The position numbers and the translations under genes were made by a program. The notes below the pieces were generated by a model. That model was given only the letters and a program-made list of their open reading frames with translations. It did no database searches and was not told where the DNA came from. Below, one piece after another: positions 1 through 10,653 of a DNA stretch of 19,216 nt. Origin of the DNA: Xylaria sp. FL1777 (taxonomy: Eukaryota > Ascomycota > Sordariomycetes > Xylariales > Xylariaceae); NCBI GenBank assembly GCA_022578965.1, contig MU400951.1, positions 1-19,216 of the forward strand, given 5' to 3'. Within the stretch, counting starts at the first letter, position 1; every line of letters starts with the position of its first letter.

Positions 1-96
1 TACTAAACTAGCTTAGTATTAGTACTAAGTAGTATTAAACTAATTTAGTATTAGTAGTACTAAATACTAAATTAGTAGTACTAATTTTTAACCCTG
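1..96. repeat. Left terminal inverted repeat of the window
   Basis: The reverse complement of 19119-19214 matches this segment at 94 of 96 positions by hand alignment, without gaps. Both mismatches are transitions, near positions 35 and 89. The repeat is made mainly of the hexamers TTAGTA and its complement TACTAA in both orientations, and ends inward with the motif AACCCTG. LINE-B sequence begins immediately after it. The right copy continues two bases beyond the part matched here, so the repeat probably extends past the left edge of the window. Whether this is a transposon terminus, a satellite or an assembly boundary cannot be told from the window alone. Confidence 0.9.
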
Positions 97-623
97 AGTA
101 TTTTTATAAAGCTGCTTTTAATTTAATTATAACTTTTAATGCTTTATAATTAAAATTTAGCTACTTTAAGTTCTTTTAATAAATAGTAGCTAAATTGCTA
201 AATATTTCTATTAAGTTTATTATTAAGCTTTTTTATTTATGCTTTATTTTAGTTATTTTTTTTTAAAAAATAGCTAGCATAAAATTTTATTATATAGTAA
301 ACTTAAGCAATTTATTTGCTTTTTAAGTTTTTTTTGCTTTTCAAGTTTTATAATAAGTAATAAAAGTTAAAGTTACTTATAAATATATAACGTTTTTTTA
401 GTTTGCTTGCTTTATGTATTTTTTAAATTAAACTATGTTAAACTGTTTTTTTTTAATTTAGCAATATATTAATTATAAAATTACTACTAAATTATTGCTA
501 CTTATTATAACTTTTGCTTAGTTTTTACTAGGGTTTTTTATTAATGTTTTTATTGCAATTTTTTTATTTATATATAGTATAGCTTTACTTTTTAATTAAA
601 TAACTTAATATTTATTACTACTA
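97..623 (-). pseudogene. LINE-B, displaced part: ORF2 endonuclease fragment
   Basis: Read on the minus strand, 612 down to 97 aligns collinearly with 2306-2822 of LINE-A, the endonuclease part of ORF2. Paired positions sum to about 2915. It continues LINE-B exactly where the 5' portion at 5761-7437 stops, so the two pieces were one element before LINE-A inserted. The frame is broken by TAA/TAG codons, so it encodes nothing. The match ends near 97, at the inner edge of the left terminal repeat. The reverse transcriptase and 3' tail of LINE-B are absent from the window. A LINE lacking its 3' end is unusual, since incomplete reverse transcription removes 5' ends, so a later break or insertion is likely. 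Confidence 0.85.
613..623. repeat. Target site duplication of LINE-A, left copy
   Basis: TATTACTACTA here is repeated exactly at 5761-5771. LINE-A begins directly after this copy, and its (TAA)n tail ends directly before the other. The 11-bp length suits target-primed insertion of a LINE. Because the sequence is AT-rich, the exact edges could be off by a few bases. Confidence 0.75.
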
Positions 624-739
624 ACCTTTTTTAAATTCTTTACACTTAATTATAACTTTGTAAGTTTAAGCCTAATTATTAAATAATTAAGATTGCTAAA
701 ATTAGCATAGCAACTTTTACTTACTAAGTAGGTTATATT

Positions 740-2140
740 TCATTTGCGGAGTGCAAATATAACAAAAAACAGAGAAATAGTATTAAACAACCTATTTGTT
801 AAAAACATAACTAACGCGCTACTAAAACCTACTAGTAATATAATTATAAAGCAGCAGCGTTTTAATAAAAAACGCAAAGCTAATAAACTCCTTAGTATAT
901 AAAAAATAGTTAACAGAATTATAGAACTAGTACTATAGCTACTAACAAAAAAAAAATAGCAGAAAAAATCTTTTTTTAAAAAAACGCAAAAAAAGCGCAA
1001 ATAGCGCACACGTTAAAAAAAGCCTAAAAAAGCTAGCAAAGCATAAAGCTTAATAACAAAAATAACTTTAATATGTTTATAACTTGCTATAACTTAAATG
1101 CTACTATAAAAGCTAACTAAAAAAGCATTAAAAATACTATTTAAAAGCTTTTTTAATAAACTTTATTAAACGTAAACATGCTAAAATTTTAAGCATAAAT
1201 TATAGCTTTGCAGTTAGCTTGCAAAAATAAAGCAGTGCTATTTAAATAAAATAAAAAAATATTAATTAAAGTTAAAAAACAAGCTAATAACCTTAAAAAC
1301 AAAACATTAGCTAATATTATTAAAGCAGTAAATATAGCGCTTATAAGCAGCAATACAATTACTGCTAAAAAGCTATATAGTAAAAACATAGTAATTACTT
1401 TTAAAAAAGCAGTGCTTTAAAAAGCTAAAAAAAAAAAGTAAATTATAAAAGCCTTTAAGAAAAAGTTAAAAGTACAACAAAAAAAAGTAGCACTAATAAT
1501 AAAAAGCGTTTTAATAAAACAAATTAAAGTAATATATTTAAACAAAGATTTATTACAGCTATTATATAATAAACACTTTAAAATTACAAAGTGCAAAAAA
1601 ATGCTATTTAAAAACGCAAAAGCTAGATTTATATTAATATTATTATATATAAACAGTATTATAATAGCTAAAATAATATATAAAAACAGCTTTTTATAAA
1701 AAGCTTAGCTATTTAACTATAAACTTTTTATTATAAAGCTTAAAGTTATATAGTGCTTTAATTGTTATAAATATAGTTATATAGCTAAATATTGCTATAA
1801 AAACTTAAAGTATAACTATTATTTAGCTTTAAAGCACTAAAAAAATAAAAAAAGCTACTTAATAAAAACGCAAAAAGTAAAGCAAAAATGCATAAACTAT
1901 AAAAAAGCGTACGTAATATAAAATAAAGCTTACTAAAAAAAGGTTAAACAAAAAAACAAAACAAAAACAGTATATATATTATAACTTAAAAGCTTTTAAA
2001 GTACTAAAAAAGCAATAATAACAAGCAAAAAAATAAATAAAAATAGTTTAAAAATACTAATAGTATTAGTATTTATAAAGCTAAATAAAAAAAAATTACT
2101 AGCAAAAAAACAGCAAACTAGCAATATAAGCAAAAATTTA
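740..2140 (+). pseudogene. LINE-A ORF1, gag-like RNA-binding protein remnant
   Basis: In the frame containing 1754, the decayed protein reads CFNCYKYSYIAKYC at about 1754-1795. This is a CX2CX4HX4C zinc knuckle in which the His codon has become Tyr (CAT to TAT). It is followed by traces of a second and third knuckle ending near 1930 (KCINYKKA, equivalent to a KC-NC-KAH pattern). LINE-B preserves cysteines lost here, and the two copies together support the assignment. About 50 codons before the first knuckle, the frame gives the basic-to-hydrophobic stretch typical just before the knuckles of Tad1-type ORF1 proteins. ORF1 products coat the element RNA. Start and stop are not fixed by the sequence. 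Open stretches on the opposite strand here are antisense shadows. Confidence 0.8.
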
Positions 2141-2149
2141 TTTTTATTA

Positions 2150-5100
2150 ACTTAATAATATATAATATTGCTTTTTAAAACATTGCAAGATTTAAAAGCA
2201 ATATAGTATATATGCTACAAAACAATAGCTTTAACTATATAGCAGTTTAAAAGCTAATAATTAACAAACATAATAACATATATTGCTTTAATAATAATAG
2301 CTACTAGATTATTTAATTAAAAAGCAAAGCTGCGTTATATATAAATAAAAAAATTGCAATAAAAATACTAGCAAAAAACGCTAGTAAAAACTAAGCAAAA
2401 GTTATAATAAGCAATAATAACTTAGCAATATTTTTATAATTAATATATTTACTAAATTAAAAAAAAACAGTTTAACGCAGTTTAATTTAAAAAATACGTA
2501 AAGCAAACAAGCTAAAAAAACGCTATATATTTATAAATAATTTTAACTTTTATTACTTATTATAAAACTTAAAAAGCAAAAAAAACTAAAAAATAAATAA
2601 ACTACTTAAATTTATTATATAATAAAATTTTACGCTAGCTATTCTTTAAAAAAAAATAACTAAAATAAAGCACAAACAAAAAAGCTTAATAATAAACTTA
2701 GTATAAATATTTAGTAATTTAGCTACTATTTACTAAAAAGACTTAAAGTAGCTAGGTTTTAATTATAAAGCACTAAAAGTTATAATTAACTTAAAAGTAG
2801 CTCTGCAAAAATACTTAAAAAAAACAAAAAAATAAAACTAGCCTAAATTAAACAAAAATAAAGCAGCTATAAAAGCAAAAGCTATTATTACAAAAATATA
2901 TAAACTACATATATTTAATAAGCTAAATAATACTTTTAACTTTTTAATTTAGCAACTAGTAAAAATAGCAAATAAAATAACGCTTAAAAAGACTATAAAA
3001 AAGAAATATTAAGCATTACTTTAGTAGTTTTTAAAAGTAATTAAAATAGAAAAAAAGGCAAAACGAACGTACTGCAAGTTTTAAAGCAAAAAAACTAAAG
3101 TAATATAGCAAGCTTTTTAAAAAAAAAAAAAAGCTTTTAATAACAAAATAAAAAAAGCATAAAAACGTAGCTAAAAATAAGCATTTATAAAAGCATTTAA
3201 AGATTTTAAGTTATTATAAAGCTTAGCTAAATAAGCAAAGTTTGCTTATAAGCTAGCTTTAAAAGTTACTGCAATTTTACTGCTAAAACAAATAAAAAAA
3301 AAGCTGCTTTTTATTAATACTTTTAAAGAAAAAATAGCCTTACTAGCAAAACGCTTTTTTTTTGTACTACTAGCAAACTTATTTAATATACTTAAAAAAA
3401 ACCTAATTTATAATAGCTACTAAAAGTTTATAATTAACATTAATACAAAAAAAAAAATATAATATTGCTAATATAAAAATTAACGCTATAAAAAGCGCTA
3501 AAAAATAACTTATTACTTAATAGCTTTTTTAAAGCTTATAAACTTGCTTTAGCAAAAAAAATAGCAATACTATGTATTACTAACTTTTTACTAAAGTATT
3601 ACTTAATGCAATTTAAGCAAGCAAAAATAATAGTTATATTTAAACTAAAAAAGTTAAAAAAAACTAAAAAAATAGCTAAAAAGTAATGCTTTATTATGTT
3701 TATTTATATAGTAAAAAAAGTACTAAAAAAAGAGCTATATTATTACATAGTAAAAATAGCTAAGCAGAAAAGTTTTCTGCTAAACAATTAAATAAATAAT
3801 AAACAAAACAAATTAATAAATATAGCTATTAAACTAGTATTAAAAACAGTAAAAAAAACAATTAGCAAAAAAAGCATAACGTTTTTATTATAGCTAAATA
3901 TTATAAAAGCTTTTAATATTATTAATAAAAAAAAATAATATATATTTTATAATAAAAAGGCTTTTTTTTTTAAATAGTTATATAAATAGACTTTTTTATA
4001 TTAAACTATATAATGCGTTTTTGTTTTAATAAAGCAGTATTTTAGCTAATAGCACTAAAAGCTAAAGTTTTTTAAAAGTTTTTATTTTTACTTTTTTTTT
4101 TCCTTTTATATATTTTAATACTTTATAACAACTTTATTATATATTAAAAGCTAATAATAGTTAGCTTTATTAATAATATTAATTTTATTATAGCAGACCT
4201 AAATATAAAGCAAAACTATAAAGCTTTAAAAATAGCATAAAAAACGTATAAAAGCTAAGCAAAACAACATAAAATAAAGTTTATACTGCAAAAAAGCAAA
4301 TTAATGCATTTTTTTAGCAGCAAAATAGCGCTTACGTAAATAATATACCTTTTTAACGTAATAGTATACTTAAAGAATAACGCAAAGTTTTTAAAAGTAT
4401 AGTTTAATAAAAATATAAAATAGAAAAAATACTTAGCAAAACTTAAAAAAAAACTAAGCATTTAGTTATATATAATAATTAAGCTATAAAACTTTATATA
4501 AAGCAGTAGTATAATAAAAGCAAAACAAATATACGTTATAATAATATAAAGTATTTTAGCTTATAGTATAATAACTTAGTATAAAAACTTTAAAAAAAAC
4601 AAAGCAAAAAGTATTGCTAATTTATTAGTAGTAACTTAAAATAAGTGCTTTAAACTTATAGCTAAAGCTTTTAAAGCAACTAAAATAAAGCACTTAAAAA
4701 CTAAAATAAAATTTTTTTTTATTAACTTATATTTTAGCAGTAAAACAATAGCTTGCAAGTACTGCATAAAAAGCTTAGTAGCTAAAAAATTAATCTAAAA
4801 AGCAACAAAAAAAATTAAAACCTTTATTTAAAACATAAAAGCTTAAAAAGCTAAAAACTAAACAAAAAGCAGGCTTATAAGCAATAATAAAAGCATAGCT
4901 AAAAAAAATCTAATGCTAGCTTTAAACTTTTAGCAAAAAAAGTAGTTAAAAAAAAAAAAACTTAAAATTGCACTAAAAAAAAAATAAATAAGCAAATAAA
5001 GCTAAACTAAAATAAATAGCAGCTATTTAGCAATAGCTAAACAAAAGCTTAGCAAAAATAAAGCTTTTAAAAAGTATAACAAATTATTAAAGCATAAAAC

Positions 5101-5560
5101 AGCTATAATAATATAAATATGCACTAAAAAAATAAAGCTAAAGGCATTTTTGCATAAAAAGAAAGTTTTAAGCTTTTTTATGCCTTTTTATAAATATGCA
5201 GAAAAAAAAAAGACTTTTTAATATGTAGTTTTACGTTATAACTTGCTAAAAAACAAAAAAAAGCAGCTATAAAAAAGCTTTGCAGTTAAGCTACTATAAA
5301 CTAATAAAAACTTATAACTAGCTATAAAAAAGCTTAAAGCTATAAGTAATATTACAAAATAATTACTTGCTACTAATAAAATAGCAATATATAATAAAGC
5401 AGTTAAAATAAAAGGAAATAAAGAAAAAAAAAAAGCAGAAAATAAAAGAAAAACCGGCAAAAAAAGCAAAAGCGCTCTTTTAAAGGTTTTAAAGAACAAA
5501 AAAAAAGCTTTTGTATGCTTTCTAAAAAAGCAAAAAGTTTAAAAGCTTTAAAAAAAGTCC
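2150..5560 (+). pseudogene. LINE-A ORF2, endonuclease-reverse transcriptase remnant
   Basis: ORF2 nicks the target DNA and copies the element RNA into it. The endonuclease start is seen in the frame of 2152: a YN-IA motif near 2161-2172 and the catalytic Gln-Glu pair at 2248-2253, now TAA AAG (stop-Lys). The reverse transcriptase lies in another frame: its FVDD-type catalytic box at 4166-4177 now reads Phe-Ile-Asn-Asn, both Asp codons changed to AAT. About 40 residues further, LMHFF marks the family's conserved segment, and the KFLKV-FNKNIK block follows near 4390. A late block reading KAFLHKKKV near 5138-5170 matches the C-terminal region of Tad1 ORF2, with remnants of its Cys/His motif just after. 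The frame difference implies at least one indel between about 2700 and 4140. No intact product is possible. Confidence 0.85.
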
Positions 5561-5760
5561 TTTTGCTTTTTAACTATTATTTTCTATTTAGCAAGCTAGT
5601 TAGTAAAAACTAGTTATTATAAAGTAAAAGAACTTTAAAGTAGCAACAAAAACATTATTACATAAAGTTTTTATTTAGCTTTTTGTATGGTTTTACTTAT
5701 AGGTACACAGGTAAAAAGACCGCGCTATAAAGCAGCACAGCAGGTTATTAATAATAATAA
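5561..5760 (+). other. LINE-A 3' end: UTR and (TAA)n tail
   Basis: The 3' terminus ends in a short TAA-type repeat (TTATTAATAATAATAA, 5745-5760) directly before the target duplication. Tandem TAA tails in place of poly(A) occur in several LINE groups. The 45 bases before the tail (about 5700-5744) keep GG, GA, CC and CGCG, unlike the rest of the element, so this patch escaped most of the mutation. Where ORF2 ends is uncertain. Confidence 0.65.
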
Positions 5761-5771
5761 TATTACTACTA
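5761..5771. repeat. Target site duplication of LINE-A, right copy
   Basis: This is an exact repeat of the 11 bases at 613-623, directly after the (TAA)n tail of LINE-A. It belongs to LINE-B ORF2, the sequence that was interrupted. Confidence 0.75.
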
Positions 5772-5919
5772 AAGCAATATATATTGTTATGTTTATTAAT
5801 TACTAGCTTTTAAACTATTATATAATTAAAACTATTATTTTATAGCATATATATTACGTTATTTTTAGATTTTATAATGTTTTAAAAAACAATATTATAT
5901 ATTATTAAGTTAATAAAAA

Positions 5920-7320
5920 TAAGTTTTTGCTTATATTACTAGTTTGCTGTTTTTTTGCTAGTAATTTTTTTTTATTTAGTTTTATAAATATTAACGTTAT
6001 TAATATTTTTAAACTACTTTTATTTATTTTTTTGTTTATTACTGCTGCTTTTTTAGTATTTTAAAAGCTTTTAAGTTATAATATATATACTATTTTTGCT
6101 TTGTTTTTTTGTTTAACTTTTTTTTAGCAAGCTTTATTTTATATTACTTATGCTTTTTTATAGTTTATATATTTTTGCTTTGCTTTTTGCATTTTTATTA
6201 AGCAGCTTTTTTTATTTTTTTAGTGCTTTAAAGCTAAACAATAGTTATACTTTAAGTTTTTGCAGCAATATTTAGCTATATATTTATATTTATAGCAATT
6301 AAAGCATTATATAATTTTAAGCTTTATAATAAAAAGTTTATAGTTAAATAGTTAAGCTTTTTATAAAAAGCTATTTTTATATATTATTTTAGCTGCTATA
6401 ACATTGCTTATATATAATAATATTAACGCAAATTTAGCTTTTGCGTTTTTAAATAGCATTTTTTTATACTTTATAACTTTAAAGTATTTATTACATAATA
6501 ACTACAATAAGTTTTTATTTAAGTGTATTATTTTAATACGTTTTGCTAAAATGCTTTTTATTATTAGTGCTGCTTTTTTTTGTTATATTTTTAACTTTTT
6601 TTTAAAAGCTTTTATAATTTCTTTTTTTTTTTAGCTTTTTAAAGCATTACTTTTTTAAAAGTAATTATTATATTTTTGCTATATAGCTTTTTAGCAGCAA
6701 TTATATTATTGCTTATAAGCGCTATATTTACTGCTTTAATAATATTAACTAATGTTTTGTTTTTAAAATTATTAGCTTATTTTTTAATTTTAATTAATAT
6801 TTTTTTGTTTTGCTTAAATAGTACTGTTTTATTATTACAAGCTAGTTATAAAGCTGTTATTTATGCTTAAAATTTTAATATGTTTACGTTTAACAAAGTT
6901 TATTAAAAAAGCTTTTAAATAGTATTTTTAACGCTTTTTCGGCTAGCTTTTATAGCAGCATTTAAATTATAGCAAGTTATAAATATATTAAAGTTGTTTT
7001 TGTTGTTAGGCTTTATATTTTGCTAGCTTTTTTGGGCTTTTTTTAATATATGCATTATTTGCGCTTTTTTTGCGTTTTTTTAAAAAGAGATTTTTTTTGC
7101 TATTTTTTTTTCTATTAGCAGCTATAGTATTAGTTTTATAATTCTGTTGATTATTTTTTATACACTAAAAAGTTTGTTAATTTTACGTTTTTTGTTAAAA
7201 CGCTGCTATATTATAGTTATATTATTAATAAGTTTTAGTAGCATATTAATTACGTTTTTAATAAATAAATCGTTTAATACTATTTTTCCGTTTTTTGTTA
7301 TATTTGCACTTTGCAAATAA
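5920..7320 (-). pseudogene. LINE-B ORF1, gag-like remnant
   Basis: This is the minus-strand counterpart of ORF1 in LINE-A. The zinc-knuckle block at about 6305-6240 reads CFNCYKYKYIAKYCCKN and a following Tyr-Cys. It therefore keeps cysteines of the second knuckle that LINE-A has lost, while its own first-knuckle His is Tyr. The region upstream aligns codon for codon with LINE-A. Many TAA/TAG codons stop the frame. Plus-strand open stretches at 6404-6634 and 6676-6870 give very hydrophobic peptides. They are antisense shadows: sense TAA/TAG codons read as Leu (TTA/CTA) on the other strand. Confidence 0.8.
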
Positions 7321-7437
7321 AGTGTAACTTATTTAGTAAATAAAAGTTGCTATACTAATTCTAGCAATTTTAATTATTTAATAATTAAGCTTAAACTTAC
7401 AAAGTTATAGTTAAGTATAAAGAATTTAAAAAAGGTC

Positions 7438-7690
7438 TGTTTTAATTATTAAAAACTTTAAAAAATTTAAAAAGCAAAACTTATAAAAAAAAGCTTAAAA
7501 TTTAAAAAAATATAAGCTAAAAAGTTTAAAAACTTTTTAAATAAAAAAACAAATGTTATTTTTAAAAACTTTATATTAAAAGTTTTAAAGTACTTTAATG
7601 TTTTTATTTAAATAATTGCTTAAATAAAAGCCAAATTATATTTTAAAGCAATAAAAATACTTAAGTTAATATAAAAATAATATTAAAATA
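7438..7690. other. Very AT-rich spacer beside LINE-B
   Basis: These 250 bases are almost purely A/T with short runs of AAAGC and TTTAAA. I see no reading frame, repeat of other window parts, or structured RNA. The segment is the 5' flank of LINE-B, and so older than or unrelated to it. Confidence 0.6.
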
Positions 7691-9605
7691 AATTGGAGCT
7701 TTTTTGCTTTTTTTTGCAACTGGCTAAATTTACGAAAATACTTATGCAGCTTTAAGAACTAAACTTACGAAAACCTGCTATATATAAAACAAGCCTATAT
7801 AAATAATAACTTAAAAAAAAATAGAAGTAAAAATAAAAAAGGCAAAAAACTATAATGCAACTTTTTTAATATAAAACTAGCTATAACTAGCTAATAATGC
7901 AAACTTAAACTAGTAGCAATTAGTAATAAGCTTAACGTTAAACTTGCAGTGCTATGCAAATAAGCTAAATAAAGCAATAATAAACGCTAAAATCTTTTTT
8001 AAAAAAAACTTAAATAAGTAAACTATTTATAACGCTTGCTAAGTTATTAAAAAGCTATTAAAGATGTACTATTTTTAGCAAATAAGCAAGCAGCTATAAG
8101 TAAACAGCAATATTAAAAGTAGCAAGCATACTAACTAAAACTTATTATAAGCGTTATTAATAAAGCAAAAAAAGCTTGCTATAAAAGTAAAATTACTATA
8201 CGTGTAAATTTAGCAATTTAAGAATTATATAAACAAGCAAACTAAAGTTAATAACTTTTTTTATTAGTAGCTTATATTTTATGTAAACGTGCTACAAATA
8301 AACAACAATAAAAAATTTTTATGCGTTGCTTTGCTAATTTACTTTAAAGCTATTATAGCAACAAACTTTAACTAAGCTATTATTATAACTTTTGCTAGCT
8401 ATAAAGCTAAAGTAAAAACAAGGTTAATTATAATATAAAAGCTAAACTAAGCAATAAAAACAAACGTAGTTTAAATAGCATATAAATTATTAAACAATAA
8501 TTAAAAAGTTATTTTTAATAAGTAGAAAATCTAGACTTAAATGCTAGCAAATATATTATAAGCTTGTTAAACGTTTAGCAAAAAATTAAAAATACATTTT
8601 TAATTATATTAGTTAGTAGTTTTAAGCTTGCTAATTAAATAAGTGCTAAAAATAAAAAAAGAAAAAATGCTAGCTTAATTTAAGCTAGCTAACTAAAAGC
8701 TAAAGATTAAAAAGCTGTTTTTTTTACTTTGTTTATTATAGCACAAGCAAAAAACATGCTTAGTATATATTAAAGTTACAACTATAAAAAATGTAAATAT
8801 AACGTATACTAATAAACTTTTTTAAAACTATTGCTATTTTTAAGTAGCTTTTTATTTTATAAATATAGTAATAACTTAATGCTATAACTACTAAAAATAA
8901 AGCTATTAAGCTAGCATATATAAAAATAAGCAAAAATGCAGCTAGTGCGAATTTTTAAAATACGCTAAAAATAAAGCAGACTTATGCTTTATATAAACTA
9001 AAAAAAAAGCAGCTATGTGCTTTTTTTGTTAAAGCAACTATTTAGCTTAAGCAGCAAAATGCTTAAAAGCTATTTAAATATATAAGCTAACTAAAAATGC
9101 CTTTATTTACTGCTTTATATAGTTTATAATAAAACTAACTTTAAGCTAATTATGTATTATTATTGCTATAAAAACGTTATGTAAGCAAAAAGCTAATAAT
9201 TTAGCAAGTAAAAATATTATTTGTTTAAAGGGTTGCTTACTAAGAAAAACTGCACTAATAACTGCGCAAAAAACAGAATTGCAAACTATTGCTAATATGC
9301 TAAAGCTTTAAAACTAGCTTAAAGAAAACTCGTTTAAGGACTATTAATAAGTAGTCTAAATAACAAAAAGCTACGCTTATGCAGCAAGCAAAAACATAAG
9401 TAATAAAAACAATAGTATTAAATAAAAATTAAGCAACGCAGTTTTTAAACAGTAACGCTTATATAGTTAGCTATAAAAAAGATATAAGTTGTAGTAGCAA
9501 GCAGTTAGCAAAAATGTTTTTATTTAGCTTTAGCATAGTTTTTACCTACATATAAAATTAGGTAGCTTTTAGCATAGCTTTTTAAAGCTATTAAACTTAA
9601 GTAAT
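7691..9605 (+). other. Unassigned decayed block, possible old coding remnant
   Basis: G and C are clearly more frequent here than in the AT spacers on either side, as in the LINE and LTR coding parts, so this may once have been a gene or transposon ORF. Reading the plus-strand frame of 7739 continuously to the TAA at about 9603 gives over 600 codons, broken only by TAA and TAG. That is what a mutated ORF would look like here, but TGA is absent everywhere in this composition, so the observation is weak. In 7990-8250 G favours the first codon position in this frame; further on it does not. I recognise no transposase, helicase or retroelement motif, and it does not repeat other parts of the window. 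Confidence 0.35.
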
Positions 9606-10490
9606 ATAATATATAAAAATAATATTACTGCTTTTAAATAACTTTAATAAAAGTTTAAATTAGTAAATTAAATTAAACATGCTATAATTTATTTTAAAAA
9701 AAAAATAATAAGTTAAAATATAAAGCTTAACTAAAAACTTTATTTTAAAAGATTTTAATTTAAATAAACATAAAAAATGCTTTTTTTTATAAAAGCATAA
9801 ACTTTTTAAAAAACAATACAAAATTTTAATAGCTAATAATTAAAAAACTATAAAATTTTTTTTAATTAATATTATAAATAGCTAATTAATTTAATAAACA
9901 TAAATTATTAAATAGCACTTATAAAACTAGCTTTTTATTAAACTATTTAATAACGTAAATAAATAAAAAATTAAAATATAATAGTTTTATTATATATATT
10001 TATATGCTTTAATTTAGCTTTATAGCTGCTTTTTTAAAAAAGTAACACTATAAAATAATAAAAGTTCTTAGCAATTAAAACTAATAAAATAATTAAATAA
10101 TGTTGTTTTTTGTTTATATTGCTTTAAATTTTTAAATATTAAAAAACAAGCTAAAGTTTAATAAAATATTTTTTAAGATTTTAAACTAATATAATACTAT
10201 ATATTTATTATTTAAAAATAACCTAAAAAAGCAAAAGTTATTAATTATTATATTTATATTGCTTTTAAAAAAAGTAATATTTTTAGCTAAACTTTAGCTA
10301 AATATTAATTAAAGATTTTATACTAATAGCACTAAAAAAAAAATAAGCTTAAAAAGCTAACATAATTAGCATTAATAGTTTTAAAAAGCGCTAATTAAAC
10401 TTTTAACTTTTTTAAAATAAAAATTTATAAAAAGCATAATAATTATACTAGTAATAATAGCTTAAACTTATTTAAAACAACATTAAAATA
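9606..10490. other. AT-rich stretch without recognisable features, left of the MITE
   Basis: This is a long run of A/T-dominated sequence with scattered AGCT and TAGC words. I found no frame, tandem repeat or inverted repeat of note. It was originally continuous with 18177 onward, because the MITE and LTR element separate the two. Confidence 0.6.
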
Positions 10491-10613
10491 CAAAGGTTAG
10501 GGCTAAAAGTTTGTAATATCTTAAACAATTAAATATAGTGCATATTATTTACCGTTTACAGTAAGCTTCTCTTAATTAGGAAAAACTTTAATTTTGTGCT
10601 AAACTGCTAGCAG

Positions 10614-10653
10614 CTTAGCAGGTTCTGTTTTAGCTTAGTAGCAGTCTGCTAAG
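10614..10653. repeat. Apical hairpin of the palindromic element
   Basis: CTTAGCAG (10614-10621) and CTGCTAAG (10646-10653) are perfect inverted copies around a 24-base loop. They lie between the longer arms of the palindrome, so a single strand could fold into one long, interrupted stem. Confidence 0.65.

Larger units (their letters stand above)
624..5760 (+). mobile_element. LINE-A, Tad1-like non-LTR retrotransposon, nearly complete but mutated
   Basis: The element runs from a 5' end shared with LINE-B (ACCTTTTTTAAATTC, after an optional G/A) to a (TAA)n tail at 5745-5760. At about 5.1 kb it is close to full length for a Tad1-type LINE. In order it holds a 5' leader, ORF1 with retroviral-type zinc knuckles, ORF2 with an apurinic-type endonuclease and reverse transcriptase, a cysteine/histidine-containing C-terminal region, and a short 3' UTR. 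It inserted in reverse orientation into the endonuclease region of LINE-B. That accounts for the large inverted repeats 624-2305/5761-7437 and 97-612/2306-2822. Both ORFs are riddled with TAA/TAG stops made by G-to-A changes, and catalytic Asp/Glu codons have become Asn/Lys. Confidence 0.87.
5761..7437 (-). mobile_element. LINE-B, 5' portion on the minus strand, cut by LINE-A
   Basis: From 7437 downward this segment aligns with LINE-A from 624 upward, almost without gaps: paired coordinates sum to about 8060 at every point I checked (740/7320, 1189/6870, 1389/6676). It carries the 5' leader, ORF1 and the first codons of ORF2, and stops at the LINE-A target duplication. The rest of ORF2 resumes at 612-97. 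The two copies appear roughly 80% or more identical by eye, and the differences I inspected are nearly all transitions. Its 5' edge at 7437 (GACC, read on the minus strand) defines the family's start. No second target duplication can be found, because the 3' end of LINE-B is missing. Confidence 0.87.

Noticed and set aside
740..1389. Minus-strand open frames of 89 and 66 codons encoding strongly hydrophobic, membrane-like peptides
   Set aside because: They lie antisense to LINE-A ORF1. TAA/TAG stops of the mutated sense frame become TTA/CTA (Leu) on the other strand, and loss of GpA removes TGA, so open hydrophobic frames arise by composition alone.
4255..5499. Minus-strand open frames of 68 and 87 codons (4255-4461 and 5236-5499)
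   Set aside because: They are antisense to the reverse transcriptase and C-terminal part of LINE-A ORF2, whose family motifs are readable on the plus strand.
6404..6870. Plus-strand open frames of 76 and 64 codons, one nearly identical to the frame at 1189-1389
   Set aside because: The resemblance reflects the duplicated LINE: both are antisense shadows of ORF1, here on the strand opposite LINE-B. Conservation belongs to ORF1, not to a small membrane protein.
7735..7860. Tc1/mariner transposase start, from a short Arg-Lys-Pro reading near 7765-7790
   Set aside because: The resemblance is limited to three residues, in a frame that cannot be extended to a DDE/D catalytic core.
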